From contig DATLZR010000062.1 in NCBI GenBank assembly GCA_035573895.1, positions 1 to 61,062 on the forward strand: a stretch of 61,062 nt of DNA. Reading direction: 5' to 3'. Under the pieces are notes generated by a model. It searched no databases. It was given only the letters and a program-made list of their open reading frames with translations, and was not told the origin of the DNA. This document shows, piece after piece, positions 46,408 to 55,236 of this stretch. Source of the stretch: Blastocatellia bacterium. Lineage in GTDB: Bacteria > Acidobacteriota > Blastocatellia > HR10. Positions within the stretch are counted from its first letter, which is position 1. Every line of letters begins with the position of its first letter. A program made the translations under genes and the position numbers.

Positions 46408-47235
46408 CACCCCTCCTCGTGCTTTCGATCACTTGAGTAAACCGGCTTCGGGCGGCGATTGTCGCCGTCAGGTTGCGTTCGAGGTGAACGCCTCCGCGAA
46501 CTTCAAACATGTAAGCGCCCGGGTAGGGAATGCGCACAAGCGCATCAAGCAACTCCGTCCAGGGAATGCTCCCCTCGTAAGGAGGCAGGTGCTCGTCCTC
46601 CCGGCCGAAGTTATCGTGAATGTGAGTGGTCACAATCCGGTCGCCGAGCCTCCGCGCCACACTCGCCACGTCTCCCTCAATGTGGGCATGACCGGTGTCG
46701 AGGCAGAAGCGGATCTCCTCAAATTCATCCGCCAGTTGCGCCAGTTGATCGCTCGTCGAAAGAGTATTGGGAATATTCTCGACGGCTATCGTCACCCCCT
46801 GTGCTCCGGCCCGATCAATCAGCTCGCAGAGACTCCGCCTGGCCTGTTTCGCACTATCGCGCTGGTGGCGCTGACCGGTCGCTCCCAGATGAACGACGAG
46901 ATAACGAAAGGGGATCATCTCCCGCAGCCGGAGAGCGGCGGCGATTTCGGCAATGCCCCGTCGGCGTTCCTCCTCGTCTGCGGAAGCAATGGAGAGGTAC
47001 GCTCGCTCCCCCGATTCAAGCCGGACATAAAAGGGGGAATGAAGAGAGTTCAAGCGCAGGTGATGCCTCGTCAACCAGCCGACGATCGCCGCAACCTGCT
47101 CTTCGTCGTGGTGATCAAAGTGCTGACAGGAGCAGAAAATTTCCGTCGTCTCGAATCCCGCCAAGCGGATCCGCTCCAGATGTTCCGGCGTGAGTCGGTC
47201 CGAGAAGAAAATGTGCGTTGAGAGTCCAAATTCCA
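46400..47235 (-). CDS. Sugar phosphate isomerase/epimerase-like TIM barrel (AP endonuclease 2 family)
   Basis: A 278-residue protein of the xylose-isomerase-like TIM-barrel superfamily. The start is GTG 47235, with GGAGG at a 7-nt spacing. The metal-binding residues expected for the fold are visible: His in RLNSLHSPF and in LVVHLGATG, Glu in [12 protein letters not shown], Asp and His in [14 protein letters not shown], His and Asp in [21 protein letters not shown], and Glu near AYMFEVRGG. Length fits. It lies 12 bases after the kinase-like gene and overlaps the DUF255 gene, so the genes are co-transcribed. The actual substrate is unknown. Confidence 0.85.
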
Positions 47236-47247
47236 CTTGTCGCCCTC

Positions 47248-48324
47248 CTATTCCCCGGTGAGCGCGCCGTCGCACTGCTCGAGAATGTCAAGAGCACGCG
47301 CCACGGCCCGATGCAGCGCCGGGAAGCGATTGACTTGCTCCAGCGCGACAAGTGCCCTCTGGAGCGCACGGCCAATATAGGGCACGTAGACGGAATTTCC
47401 CACCACCGTCGTTTGGTAGGCATACGTCCCGGTCGCTTTGAGCAGCCGCTGAACCGTCATGAGATCGAACTCCTGTTTGAACTCGCGCCGCCGGGAAGGG
47501 CGCGCCCATTCTCCCTCCCGATCGGCCTTCCTCTCGATGAAGTAAGCAAAGATCTCCTCGACCAGCTCCTGATCGAGCACGACATAGGGGTCGCCGAGCA
47601 GCGAGGCCAGATCATAGCTGGCCGGACCGAGACGAGCGTCCTGATGATCAATGATGTACTGCCGACCATTGCAGAGCATGAGATTGCGCGAATGAAAATC
47701 ACGATGCGTGAGCACACGCGGCAGAGCGGCTAATGCGCGGGCGATCCCCTCGCACTCGGCGAGGACTTTTTCCTTCTCCCCCGGAGAGAGTGGGTCCCGG
47801 AGATAGGTCTCGAAAAAATGGGTGTAGAAGAAACGAAGTTCCCAGCCGAGCTTCTCCTCGTCAAAGGCCAATCTGGATGCGACCGATCCCCGGTCAAAAG
47901 CAAGCTGCGTGGCCTCCTGGATGCGGATGATCAGATCCACCGATTCTCGATAGGCTCGCAGCCGCTCGCCTGGCGTCGCGCGGGGCACCCAGTCCTGAAG
48001 GCGAAGATCGCCGAGGTCTTGAAGAAGCATCATCCCCAGCGACCCGTTCACGTCGAAGAGATCGGGGACGGGGAGGTTTGCCGCGAGGAATAAGGCCGTG
48101 ACATCACAATAGGGATGGCTGGCTGGATCAAAAGGCTCTGCGTAGCGGGCAACGACGAAACTCGTTCCATCCGGGAGCCGGAGACGAAAATATCGTCGGG
48201 TGGATGCATCCCCGGCGAGCTTCTCGACGGCGATGTCTTCGGGATCGGTGCAGAAGAAATCTCCCGCATACTCCCGAATTACCTGCATCTCTTCCGACAC
48301 CACGTGGACCTTTTCCTCACTCAC
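47248..48324 (-). CDS. Aminoglycoside-phosphotransferase-fold sugar kinase (AmgK-like)
   Basis: A 358-residue kinase of the APH/choline-kinase fold. N-lobe features are LAGDASTRRYFRLRL, near where AmgK and related proteins bind ATP, and LLQDLGDLRLQDW. The catalytic loop is VLTHRDFHSRNLMLCN (HxDxxxxN), and the metal-binding Asp is in YIIDHQDARLGPASYDLASL. This resembles AmgK, which phosphorylates cell-wall amino sugars in recycling, but no murU or nucleotidyltransferase gene is adjacent. The start is taken as GTG 48324, only 6 bases after a TATACT box, so the mRNA may be leaderless; the ATG at 48288 is an alternative. It is the first gene of the minus-strand operon. Confidence 0.82.
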   Translation of the reverse strand: MSEEKVHVVSEEMQVIREYAGDFFCTDPEDIAVEKLAGDASTRRYFRLRLPDGTSFVVARYAEPFDPASHPYCDVTALFLAANLPVPDLFDVNGSLGMMLLQDLGDLRLQDWVPRATPGERLRAYRESVDLIIRIQEATQLAFDRGSVASRLAFDEEKLGWELRFFYTHFFETYLRDPLSPGEKEKVLAECEGIARALAALPRVLTHRDFHSRNLMLCNGRQYIIDHQDARLGPASYDLASLLGDPYVVLDQELVEEIFAYFIERKADREGEWARPSRRREFKQEFDLMTVQRLLKATGTYAYQTTVVGNSVYVPYIGRALQRALVALEQVNRFPALHRAVARALDILEQCDGALTGE

Positions 48325-48330
48325 GCCGGG

Positions 48331-48359
48331 AGTATAGCCGATCAGAAGTGATGCTGCAA
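48331..48359 (-). promoter_or_regulatory. Promoter of the kinase-led operon
   Basis: On the minus strand: TTGCAG (48359-48354), a 17-bp spacer, then TATACT (48336-48331). It predicts a transcript starting at or within a few bases of GTG 48324. Confidence 0.5.
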
Positions 48360-48503
48360 TCAAGGGATCGGAGAAGACCCCCGGGCGCTTCAAGAAGGTC
48401 GGCGATCGGTGAAGGTCGAGGCGTTTCAACCCGGATCGGCCGGAAAGCGGTGCGACGCGATTGCCGGCGCTTCCGATGCTTGCCTGGAGGAAAATCCCCG
48501 ATG

Positions 48504-48533
48504 TTGCCTCTGGGCAGCGTCTCCTCGTAGAAT
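48504..48533 (+). promoter_or_regulatory. Promoter of hutI
   Basis: TTGCCT (48504-48509), an 18-bp spacer and TAGAAT (48528-48533). The start codon is only 11 bases beyond the -10 box, giving a very short leader, in line with the absence of a clear ribosome binding site. Confidence 0.45.
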
Positions 48534-48544
48534 CAGCCGGGCTT

Positions 48545-49798
48545 ATGACGGCTCTTCTCATCACGGGAGCGCGGCAAGTGGTGACTCTGGCCGGTCCGGC
48601 ACGTCCCCGCCGGGGACGAGAGATGAGCGAGCTGGGCATCATCGAAGACGGCGCTCTCCTGATCACCGACGAGGTTATCGCTGCGGTTGGCCCTCGCGCT
48701 CAAGTCGAAGCCCTCGCCCCGCCGGATGCGCAGAGAATTGATGCGGGCGGCGGAGTCGTGCTGCCGGGACTGGTGGATGCCCATACTCATCCGGTTTTCG
48801 CCGGCGACCGGGCCGATGAATTTGAACTCAGAACGATGGGGTTGGGTTATGAGGAGATTGCCCGGCGAGGCGGAGGCATTCTTACGACGGTGAGGAAAAC
48901 CCGTCAGGCTTCAGAGGCCGAGTTGCTCGCCCTCGCGTCCCGCCGCCTGCAATGGTTCATCGAACACGGCACAACGACCATTGAAGCCAAAAGTGGCTAC
49001 GGCCTGACCGTTGACGATGAGCTGAAGTTGCTCCGGGTGATTCGCCAGCTCAATCAGCGGGGGCCGCTCGAACTTGTCCCCACGGTGCTGGCGGCGCACG
49101 TCGTTCCGCCGGAGTACAGTCACGATCGCTCTCTGTACATCCGGCTCATCACCGAATCGCTTCTCCCGCAGGTGGCTGCCGAAGGTTTGGCCGAGTTTCA
49201 CGACGTCTTTTGTGACCGGGGAGCCTTCACGCCGGCGGAAACACGGACACTGATGGCTGCTGCCGTCGAGCACGGACTCAAGCTCCGCATCCATGCCGAG
49301 CAATGGCATCGCACCGGAGCGAGTCGCCTGGCCGCCGAGTTTCGGGCGACGACTGCCGACCATCTGGAGAAAATCACCGACGAGGACATCCTCGCACTTG
49401 CTCGGTCGGGGACTATTGCCGTCCTCCTGCCGGGAGCCGTTTTCGCCCTGGGTGGCCACGATTATCCGCCGGCACGTAAGCTCATTGAGGCCGGTGTGCC
49501 CATCGTTGTGGCGACGGATTTTAATCCCGGAACGTCGCCCACACCGAACATGCAGATGGTCCTCACGCTCGCCTGCACGCAGATGCAGATGACGCCTGCC
49601 GAAGCGCTCACTGCCGCCACGATCAATGCTGCCTATAGCCTCGATCGAGGCCACCGCATCGGATCGCTGGAGGTCGGAAAGCAGGCGGATGTCGTGATCA
49701 TGGACTGCTCGGACTATCGCCAGATTCCCTACTTCTTCGGCGTCAACCACGTCGCGCGGGTGATGAAACGAGGACGCCTCGTTCATCCCGCGCCGTGA
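48545..49798 (+). CDS. hutI: Imidazolonepropionase
   Basis: A 417-residue amidohydrolase that opens the imidazolone ring in histidine degradation. The metal-binding motif VLPGLVDAHTHPVFAGDRAD is at about residues 70-89. FELRTMGLGYEEIARRGGGI and the substrate-binding GTTTIEAKSGYGL segment are typical of HutI. The later metal ligands are in LRIHAEQWH and TTADHLEKI, and the catalytic Asp in VVATDFNPGTSPT. ATG 48545 is preferred over the upstream ATG because homologues begin with LLITGARQVV near here. No other hut gene is in the window. Confidence 0.92.
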   Translation: MTALLITGARQVVTLAGPARPRRGREMSELGIIEDGALLITDEVIAAVGPRAQVEALAPPDAQRIDAGGGVVLPGLVDAHTHPVFAGDRADEFELRTMGLGYEEIARRGGGILTTVRKTRQASEAELLALASRRLQWFIEHGTTTIEAKSGYGLTVDDELKLLRVIRQLNQRGPLELVPTVLAAHVVPPEYSHDRSLYIRLITESLLPQVAAEGLAEFHDVFCDRGAFTPAETRTLMAAAVEHGLKLRIHAEQWHRTGASRLAAEFRATTADHLEKITDEDILALARSGTIAVLLPGAVFALGGHDYPPARKLIEAGVPIVVATDFNPGTSPTPNMQMVLTLACTQMQMTPAEALTAATINAAYSLDRGHRIGSLEVGKQADVVIMDCSDYRQIPYFFGVNHVARVMKRGRLVHPAP

Positions 49799-49896
49799 GG
49801 CTTCACCACGTCAGCGATGCCGCTTCAAAAGGCGCGAGGCATCCTGGAAAGGGGTTTCACCCCAGTGCGAAGATTCGTAGTTAGAGGCCAACCGCG

Positions 49897-50318
49897 ATGG
49901 GACAACTGAAGGTCGAAATTGAATTGGAAAACCCAACGGATCGGGAACTCTACCGTCTCCGCTACATCAAAAAAATCAGATCCGCTCGACCAAAGTCCAT
50001 GCCCTGGTTGACGGCGGGTCGGCCATGCTGGTCCTTCCTCAGGATGTAGTGGAGGCCCTGGGTTCTGAACAGTTAGCAGGTAACGGAAGGCAATTTGCCT
50101 ATGCCGACGAACGAAGAGAGGAGCGCCCGCTGGCGGGAGTCGTTACGGTCCGAACCGCGGGTCGCTCCACAAGCGTTACCTATGTCGTCGGACCCCCGGC
50201 GAGCGAACCTCTGATCGGGCAAATCGTGCTGGAAGCGCTCGACCTCCTTGTGGATTGCACACAGCAGAAAGTCGCGCCTGGACCGGAGAGTCCCTTCCTT
50301 TCGCTGTTCAAGCTTTGA
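49897..50318 (+). pseudogene. Frameshifted clan AA aspartic protease-like gene
   Basis: Two overlapping frames together encode a retropepsin-like protein of about 140 residues. The first frame (from ATG 49897, MGQLKVEIELENPTDRELYR) breaks after an A7 run near 49968-49974. The second continues with KVHALVDGGSAMLVLPQDVV, where the catalytic Asp lies in the ALVDGGSA motif (usually D-T/S-G), and then VTYVVGPPASEPLIGQIVLE and ALDLLVDCTQQ. One extra A in the run restores a single frame (RYIKKNQIRSTKVHALVDGG). The DGG rather than DTG triad is slightly atypical. Such small proteases often occur as toxin-antitoxin-like or orphan genes. It may be a pseudogene, a slippage product or a sequencing error. 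Confidence 0.65.
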
Positions 50319-50423
50319 GTAAGGGCGGAGTGCTCAGGAGGCTAGCCATCGCAGCGAGCTTCTCGCCCAATCTCGCCGTTGCAAGACCCCCAGACTGGAA
50401 AAGTTCGCGCTCCTTTCTTTGCT

Positions 50424-52160
50424 TCACCGCCCCGCGATGATATAGGTCACCCCGGCTTTGGGACGACGCACATCGGGCGGACCGTCACCGAAGGGAGATG
50501 TGACGACGAGATCGGGCTTGCCGTCCCCGTTGAAATTGCCCAGGGCGAGGGCGAAACCGATCTGGTCTCCCTTGTTCGACCCGTAGATGACGATGGGGGG
50601 CAACTGTTGAGCGAAGTCGAGGACCAGTCCGGTCGTTAAACTTCTCCCCCCGATAATGACATAGACTTCGCCCGCGCCATCTCGCTCATTATTCGGCCCA
50701 TCGGCAGCCGGTGCGCTCACCAGGATATCGGCAATCCCATCTCCGTTGAAATCGCCGGCGGCCACGCGGAATCCCAGGCTGTCCCCCGCATCTGCGCCGA
50801 AGATGGTGATGTCCTGTTCCTGGCCTTTTTTGCCCAGATCACGAGTTCCTCGAAGTTTGTCGCTGCCGAAGATCACGTAGACTTCGCCGGCGCCGAAGCG
50901 ATCCTGCGTGGGACCATTGCCGATGGTCGAGCCGATAATGATGTCGTCGAAGCGGTCGCCGTTGACATCACCGACGGTCAACGGGTTGCCGAGAAAGCTA
51001 AACACTGTTTTACCCTGAATAATGACATCAGGCTGCGGACCCACACGATTCTGCGAGCGCGTATCACGTATCTTATCGGGATTGGTTTTGCCGAAGACAA
51101 CGTAGACCTGACCCCTGGACACTTCGCTCGTGGTGCTGAAGTTCGGCGCACCAATGACGATATCACCGATGCGATCGCCATTCATATCGCCGACGGCGAC
51201 CGCCGTTCCCAAAGCTTCTCCCACCCGAGTCGTCAGTAGTCCGAAAAATGAGATCGGCGTGGCCTGCCCGTAGACGAGAATATCCACAGCCTGTGGGCCG
51301 GATGCGGGGGAGCTTCCGACATCTTTCACCGTCCCGCTCAGCAGCCCGGGCGTACCGAAGAAGACGTAGACTGCGCCGGCCTGGTCGCGTTTGCCATCGG
51401 GGCCGCTGACGCCGGGTGCGCCGACGACAATATCGGCCAGTCCGTCGCCGTTGACATCACCTGCAGCGACGGCGCTTCCGGCCTGATCGGGACTCTTCGC
51501 GTTCGGCAACCCGCCCCACCCATAGATCGTTACATCGGCTGATGAGCTACGCAGGTCCCGGACCGGAGCGCCGGCCAATGAAGAACCACCGAAGAAGACG
51601 TAGACCTCACCGACATTGGTTCGAGAATTGTCCGGACCATCCGCCTGGGGGGCCCCGATGATCAGATCGGGACGACCATCGCCGTTCACATCACCGGCGG
51701 CCAGGCTGAAACCGAACAGGTCTCCGGCATCAGCGCCGTAAAGAATCACATCGGGTTTGACGCCGGCGAGGTCCCGCACGCCACTACCGGGCTGATTGGG
51801 CCGGCTGAAGAGGACGAAGACGGCTCCGGCATTGGTTCGGCTGCCGTCCGGCCCACCGTTAAACGGAAAGCCGATGATGAGGTCCGACAACCCATCATTG
51901 TTCAGATCGGCCGCGATCGCATTGAGTTGACCCTCCATCGAGCCAGCTCCTGATACCCTCACGCCGTCGCCGAATCCCATGCCCACCATAGTGGCCACAC
52001 CGGCATCGCTTCTCAAATCAATGCTCATCGAGCCTGACTGCGCCGCCGGCCCGGGAAGAGCGCTTCCCCCTCCAACCAGGAGAGCCAGACAGGTTATGAG
52101 TACGCGGCCGGCATCCCCTCGCCATACCGATTTGTGCAAGGAAAAGTTGCCTTTCATCAT
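50424..52160 (-). CDS. Secreted seven-bladed FG-GAP propeller protein
   Basis: A 578-residue protein. AAGGGGG precedes ATG 52160; longer starts have no site. The signal segment VLITCLALLVGGGSALPG (about 20-38) is followed by seven FG-GAP/integrin-alpha-like repeats. Each contains a calcium-binding loop of the DVNGDGRPDLIIGAP type, spaced 60-80 residues: ADLNNDGLSDLIIG, GDVNGDGRPDLIIG, GDVNGDGLADIVVG, GDMNGDRIGDIVIG, GDVNGDRFDDIIIG, GDFNGDGIADILVS and GNFNGDGKPDLVVT. Seven repeats fit one closed beta propeller. It is probably an extracellular binding protein. No partner gene is evident. Confidence 0.88.
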   Translation of the reverse strand: MMKGNFSLHKSVWRGDAGRVLITCLALLVGGGSALPGPAAQSGSMSIDLRSDAGVATMVGMGFGDGVRVSGAGSMEGQLNAIAADLNNDGLSDLIIGFPFNGGPDGSRTNAGAVFVLFSRPNQPGSGVRDLAGVKPDVILYGADAGDLFGFSLAAGDVNGDGRPDLIIGAPQADGPDNSRTNVGEVYVFFGGSSLAGAPVRDLRSSSADVTIYGWGGLPNAKSPDQAGSAVAAGDVNGDGLADIVVGAPGVSGPDGKRDQAGAVYVFFGTPGLLSGTVKDVGSSPASGPQAVDILVYGQATPISFFGLLTTRVGEALGTAVAVGDMNGDRIGDIVIGAPNFSTTSEVSRGQVYVVFGKTNPDKIRDTRSQNRVGPQPDVIIQGKTVFSFLGNPLTVGDVNGDRFDDIIIGSTIGNGPTQDRFGAGEVYVIFGSDKLRGTRDLGKKGQEQDITIFGADAGDSLGFRVAAGDFNGDGIADILVSAPAADGPNNERDGAGEVYVIIGGRSLTTGLVLDFAQQLPPIVIYGSNKGDQIGFALALGNFNGDGKPDLVVTSPFGDGPPDVRRPKAGVTYIIAGR

Positions 52161-52427
52161 GGTGAACCCCCTTCCCTCAAACAGGTCGCGCAGGCAGGTG
52201 TGCCTGCGTCTGTCTGCGCGAACGATCAAAAGCTCGCAGATCGTGAACAATTTCCGAAATCGACGTCAGCCCTTGGCTGAGAAAGACCGTGAATCTTTGG
52301 TTGTCAGCTTCCGGGCATCGCTTAAGCGGCACGAACAACTCCTGCGTCGAGTTTTGGCCGGGCCTTCGCTTATTTCCATCGTTTTTCACGAGCCAGCGGC
52401 TACTTATATCAAACCCCTCAGGCATCG

Positions 52428-52943
52428 TCAAGAAGATTTTCCGGTGAGGTATTCCGGCAAACGGGAGAGGATTTCGTGAACGACTTCTTCCGGGCTTACC
52501 CTTCCGGCGTTGATCCGGATGTCGCTCAGGGCATAACTGGGAAGGCGGCGATGATAAAGGGCTTCGACCTGAGAGGGAGTACGAAACAAAGGGCGATCCG
52601 TCACTCCATCGAGTCGTGCGAGAATCACCGATAGGGGGCAATCGAGCCAGATGGAGACTCCATGTTGCCGGATGAGCCGACGATTCTCCTGCCCGACGAA
52701 CGCGCCACCGCCGAGGGCGACCACAATGTTGGTCCGGCGAACGATCTCTTTGAGCGTCTCCGTCTCCATCTGGCGAAAGGCGGCCTCGCCCGCCCGTTCA
52801 AAAATATCGGGAATTGTTGTTCCTGCTCGCCGGGAAATTTCGTCGTCGAGGTCCACAAACTCAAAGCCGAGCTTTTCCGCCAGAAGACGGCCCACGGTCG
52901 TCTTTCCCGATCCCATGAAGCCGACCAGAAAAATACGCATCAT
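52428..52943 (-). CDS. aroK: Shikimate kinase
   Basis: A 171-residue kinase of the shikimate pathway. The Walker A loop is FLVGFMGSGKTTVGRLLAEK (residues about 5-24). FVDLDDEISRRAG carries the shikimate-binding Asp, and FRQMETETL the conserved Arg and Glu. VVALGGGAFVG is the Gly-rich Walker-B-like motif, and TDRPLF contains the lid arginine. The start overlaps the aroA stop as ATGA, so the two are translationally coupled. Confidence 0.93.
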   Translation of the reverse strand: MMRIFLVGFMGSGKTTVGRLLAEKLGFEFVDLDDEISRRAGTTIPDIFERAGEAAFRQMETETLKEIVRRTNIVVALGGGAFVGQENRRLIRQHGVSIWLDCPLSVILARLDGVTDRPLFRTPSQVEALYHRRLPSYALSDIRINAGRVSPEEVVHEILSRLPEYLTGKSS

Positions 52944-54256
52944 CGTTCAACGACGTGATCGAGCACGGAGAAGAACCCGGGGAATGAGACGGCCACACAC
53001 TCGCTGTCTCGGATGACGGTCTCGCCCTCGGCCAGGAGTCCAGCAATGGCAAAGGCCATGGCGATGCGATGATCGCCCGCGGGGTCAATTTCCGCTCCCC
53101 GGAGTTTCTGATCGCCGGGGATGATCATCCCGTCGTCTTGCTCGCTGACGTGCGCTCCCATCCGCCGGAGATTGGTAACGATTGTGCGGATGCGATCGCT
53201 TTCTTTAGCTCTCAACTCATGGGCATCGCGGATAATCACCCCGTGACGCGTTTGCGTCGCTAAAACAGCGAGGATGGGAATTTCGTCAATCAGGATGGGG
53301 ATGCGTCGCCCCGCGACAAGATATGGTTCGGAACGCTGCCGAAGACTCTCCCTCTCCGACCGAACAATGACATCGGCCACGCGCTCGCCGTGAACAATAC
53401 TCTCCCGGACAAGGTCAAGCGTTACGCCCAACTCTTTTAACGCATCGAAAAATCCCGTGCGCGTCGGATTGACGAGCATCCGCCGCACAACCAGTTCCGA
53501 TCCCCTGAGGGCGGCAGCCGCCGCAATGAAAAACGCCGCCGCCGAAGGGTCGCCGCTGATCTCGTAGGATTGGGGAATTAGCCCGGATCGTCCAACAACC
53601 GAGGTCTTCCCCTCGTCGGTGGTCACGTCAGCGCCGAATTCCTTGAGCATAATTTCCGTGTGGTTTCGGCTCGCCACGGGTTCGGAAACGATGGTCACTC
53701 CTGGGGCGTAAAGTCCGGCCAGCAGGATGGCTGATTTGACCTGGGCGCTCGGAATCGGCAGGTGGTAGCTGATGGGGCGCAATTCGCCTCCGCGAATCGT
53801 CAGGGGAGCGAACCGATCCTCGCAGGCCGTAATCGTGGCTCCCATCAGACGCAAGGGGTGAACGATGCGATCCATGGGCCGCCGTCGCAGCGACGCATCA
53901 CCGGTGATCGTGGCGGCAAAAGGCTGCCCGGCAAGAATTCCCGACAGCATCCGAATGGTTGATCCCGAATTGCCGGCATCGAGCACTCCTTCCGGGGGCC
54001 GAAATCCATAAAGCCCTCTCCCGGCGATCTCCACAAGGGAACCCTTCTCGGTCTGCCACTGACCAACGGCAATACCGAGCGCCCGAAGGCACTGGAGCGT
54101 GCGTTGGCAATCCTCACAGGGAGAAAAGTTGGTGACCTGCGATGTCCCATCGGCCAACGCCGCGATCATCGCCGCTCGATGCGAGAGCGATTTATCGCCG
54201 GGTGGAACGATCTCACCGCGGATACGCCGAGCGGGGTTGATGACCGTGCTTGACAT
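52940..54256 (-). CDS. aroA: 3-phosphoshikimate 1-carboxyvinyltransferase (EPSP synthase)
   Basis: A 438-residue enzyme transferring enolpyruvyl from PEP to shikimate-3-phosphate. Motifs are IVPPGDKSLSHRAAMIAALA with the substrate-binding Lys and Ser, LDAGNSGSTIRMLSGILAGQ with the PEP-binding residues, SAQVKSAILLAGLYAPG, LVDEIPILAV-like LIDEIPILAVLA with the catalytic Asp, and AHELRAKESDRI. The GNSGS form (not GNAGT) suggests a variant related to class II enzymes, but sensitivity cannot be inferred safely. ATG 54256 is preferred; a TTG at 54280 has a ribosome binding site but is unusually close to it. The gene is followed by aroK. Confidence 0.92.
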   Translation of the reverse strand: MSSTVINPARRIRGEIVPPGDKSLSHRAAMIAALADGTSQVTNFSPCEDCQRTLQCLRALGIAVGQWQTEKGSLVEIAGRGLYGFRPPEGVLDAGNSGSTIRMLSGILAGQPFAATITGDASLRRRPMDRIVHPLRLMGATITACEDRFAPLTIRGGELRPISYHLPIPSAQVKSAILLAGLYAPGVTIVSEPVASRNHTEIMLKEFGADVTTDEGKTSVVGRSGLIPQSYEISGDPSAAAFFIAAAAALRGSELVVRRMLVNPTRTGFFDALKELGVTLDLVRESIVHGERVADVIVRSERESLRQRSEPYLVAGRRIPILIDEIPILAVLATQTRHGVIIRDAHELRAKESDRIRTIVTNLRRMGAHVSEQDDGMIIPGDQKLRGAEIDPAGDHRIAMAFAIAGLLAEGETVIRDSECVAVSFPGFFSVLDHVVER

Positions 54257-54315
54257 CGCCAGCCGCCTTATGTTACACAAGACCCTCCGATTGCGCTAGA
54301 GAGGCAAGTGCCTGA

Positions 54316-54891
54316 TTGAGTCATGACGTGGTCGTACCGGAACACGCGCCAGAGGAAGCGAGATCAACTTATACGGGTGATGCATCCGGATTCAATCACG
54401 CCCCTGCCTCTAACTCCGCCGAGTCGAGTGGGCCAATAATGCGACGCCAACGATGTGTGGTCGGGCTGACCATCGCCAGTGACCTCAGTTACGTCGAAGT
54501 CGCCGAGCAGGTCACAGCCATCCTTGCTCATCAGGTGGGATTCGACGATGATGCGGCGATGTGGATCAGCATGGCCATCCGCGAGGCCGTCATCAACGCC
54601 ATCCGCCACGGAAATAAGGAAGACCGATCCAAATGCGTGGACATCCAGTACATGATCAACCACGACAGCCTCTCGGTTCGGGTCAGCGATCGAGGTGAAG
54701 GCTTCGATCCGACGACTGCTCCTAACCCCCTCGATCCGGAAAACATTCTCAAGCCGAGCGGTCGCGGCATCTTTTATATGAAGGCGTTTATGGACGAAGT
54801 CGAGTATTCCCCGCGACCGGGCGGCGGCACGGTCGTGCGATTAACCAAGAAGAAGATGAGGCAGGCGGAACCGAAGAATGTTCACCATTAG
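54316..54891 (+). CDS. RsbW-like anti-sigma serine kinase (GHKL ATPase)
   Basis: A protein of up to 191 residues with a GHKL ATPase domain. Box N is IREAVINAIRHGNKEDR (about residue 90), G1 is VRVSDRGEGFDPTT, and the G2 loop is GRGIFYMKAFMDEVEY, then GGTVVRLTKKK. This is the layout of RsbW/SpoIIAB anti-sigma kinases. The start is uncertain: TTG 54316 gives a 40-residue disordered N-terminus, while ATG 54439 would start just before the domain. Its 3' end overlaps a STAS-domain gene by 14 bases, the standard antagonist partner. Neither a sigma factor nor a phosphatase gene is adjacent, so the target is unknown. Confidence 0.85.
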   Translation: MSHDVVVPEHAPEEARSTYTGDASGFNHAPASNSAESSGPIMRRQRCVVGLTIASDLSYVEVAEQVTAILAHQVGFDDDAAMWISMAIREAVINAIRHGNKEDRSKCVDIQYMINHDSLSVRVSDRGEGFDPTTAPNPLDPENILKPSGRGIFYMKAFMDEVEYSPRPGGGTVVRLTKKKMRQAEPKNVHH

Positions 54892-55219
54892 CCAGCGCGA
54901 CATCGGTGACGTGACGATCCTCGACCTGTCCGGCCGGCTGACCATCGCCGAGGGAACGCTCCCCTTCCGCGATGCCCTCCGTTCCCTCACCGACCGGGAC
55001 CGACGGAAAATCATCCTGAATTTCGCCAACGTCACTCATATAGACAGCTCGGGCATCGGCGAGCTTATCAGTGCTTATACAACGCTCAGTAATCGTGAGG
55101 GCAAACTGAAACTCCTTAACCTTCCCCCCTCCATCGAAGATGTCCTGAGAATCACGAAACTTCTCACCATCTTCGAGGTCTTCGATGATGAATTCCGCGC
55201 TGTGGGAAGTTTTTCCTGA
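54878..55219 (+). CDS. STAS-domain anti-sigma factor antagonist
   Basis: A 113-residue single STAS domain like RsbV/SpoIIAA. The phosphorylatable serine is in THIDSSGIGELISAY (about residue 58). ILDLSGRLTIAEG and KLLNLPPSIEDVLRITKL are the typical first strands and last helix. Translation is coupled to the kinase by overlap. The pair should form a partner-switching module; dephosphorylated antagonist binds the kinase and frees its target. Confidence 0.9.
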   Translation: MFTISQRDIGDVTILDLSGRLTIAEGTLPFRDALRSLTDRDRRKIILNFANVTHIDSSGIGELISAYTTLSNREGKLKLLNLPPSIEDVLRITKLLTIFEVFDDEFRAVGSFS

Positions 55220-55236
55220 AAAAGAACCCGATCGCC

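Noticed and set aside
48461-48544. Upstream start for hutI
   Set aside because: The 28 extra residues do not match the family and the promoter lies inside that stretch.
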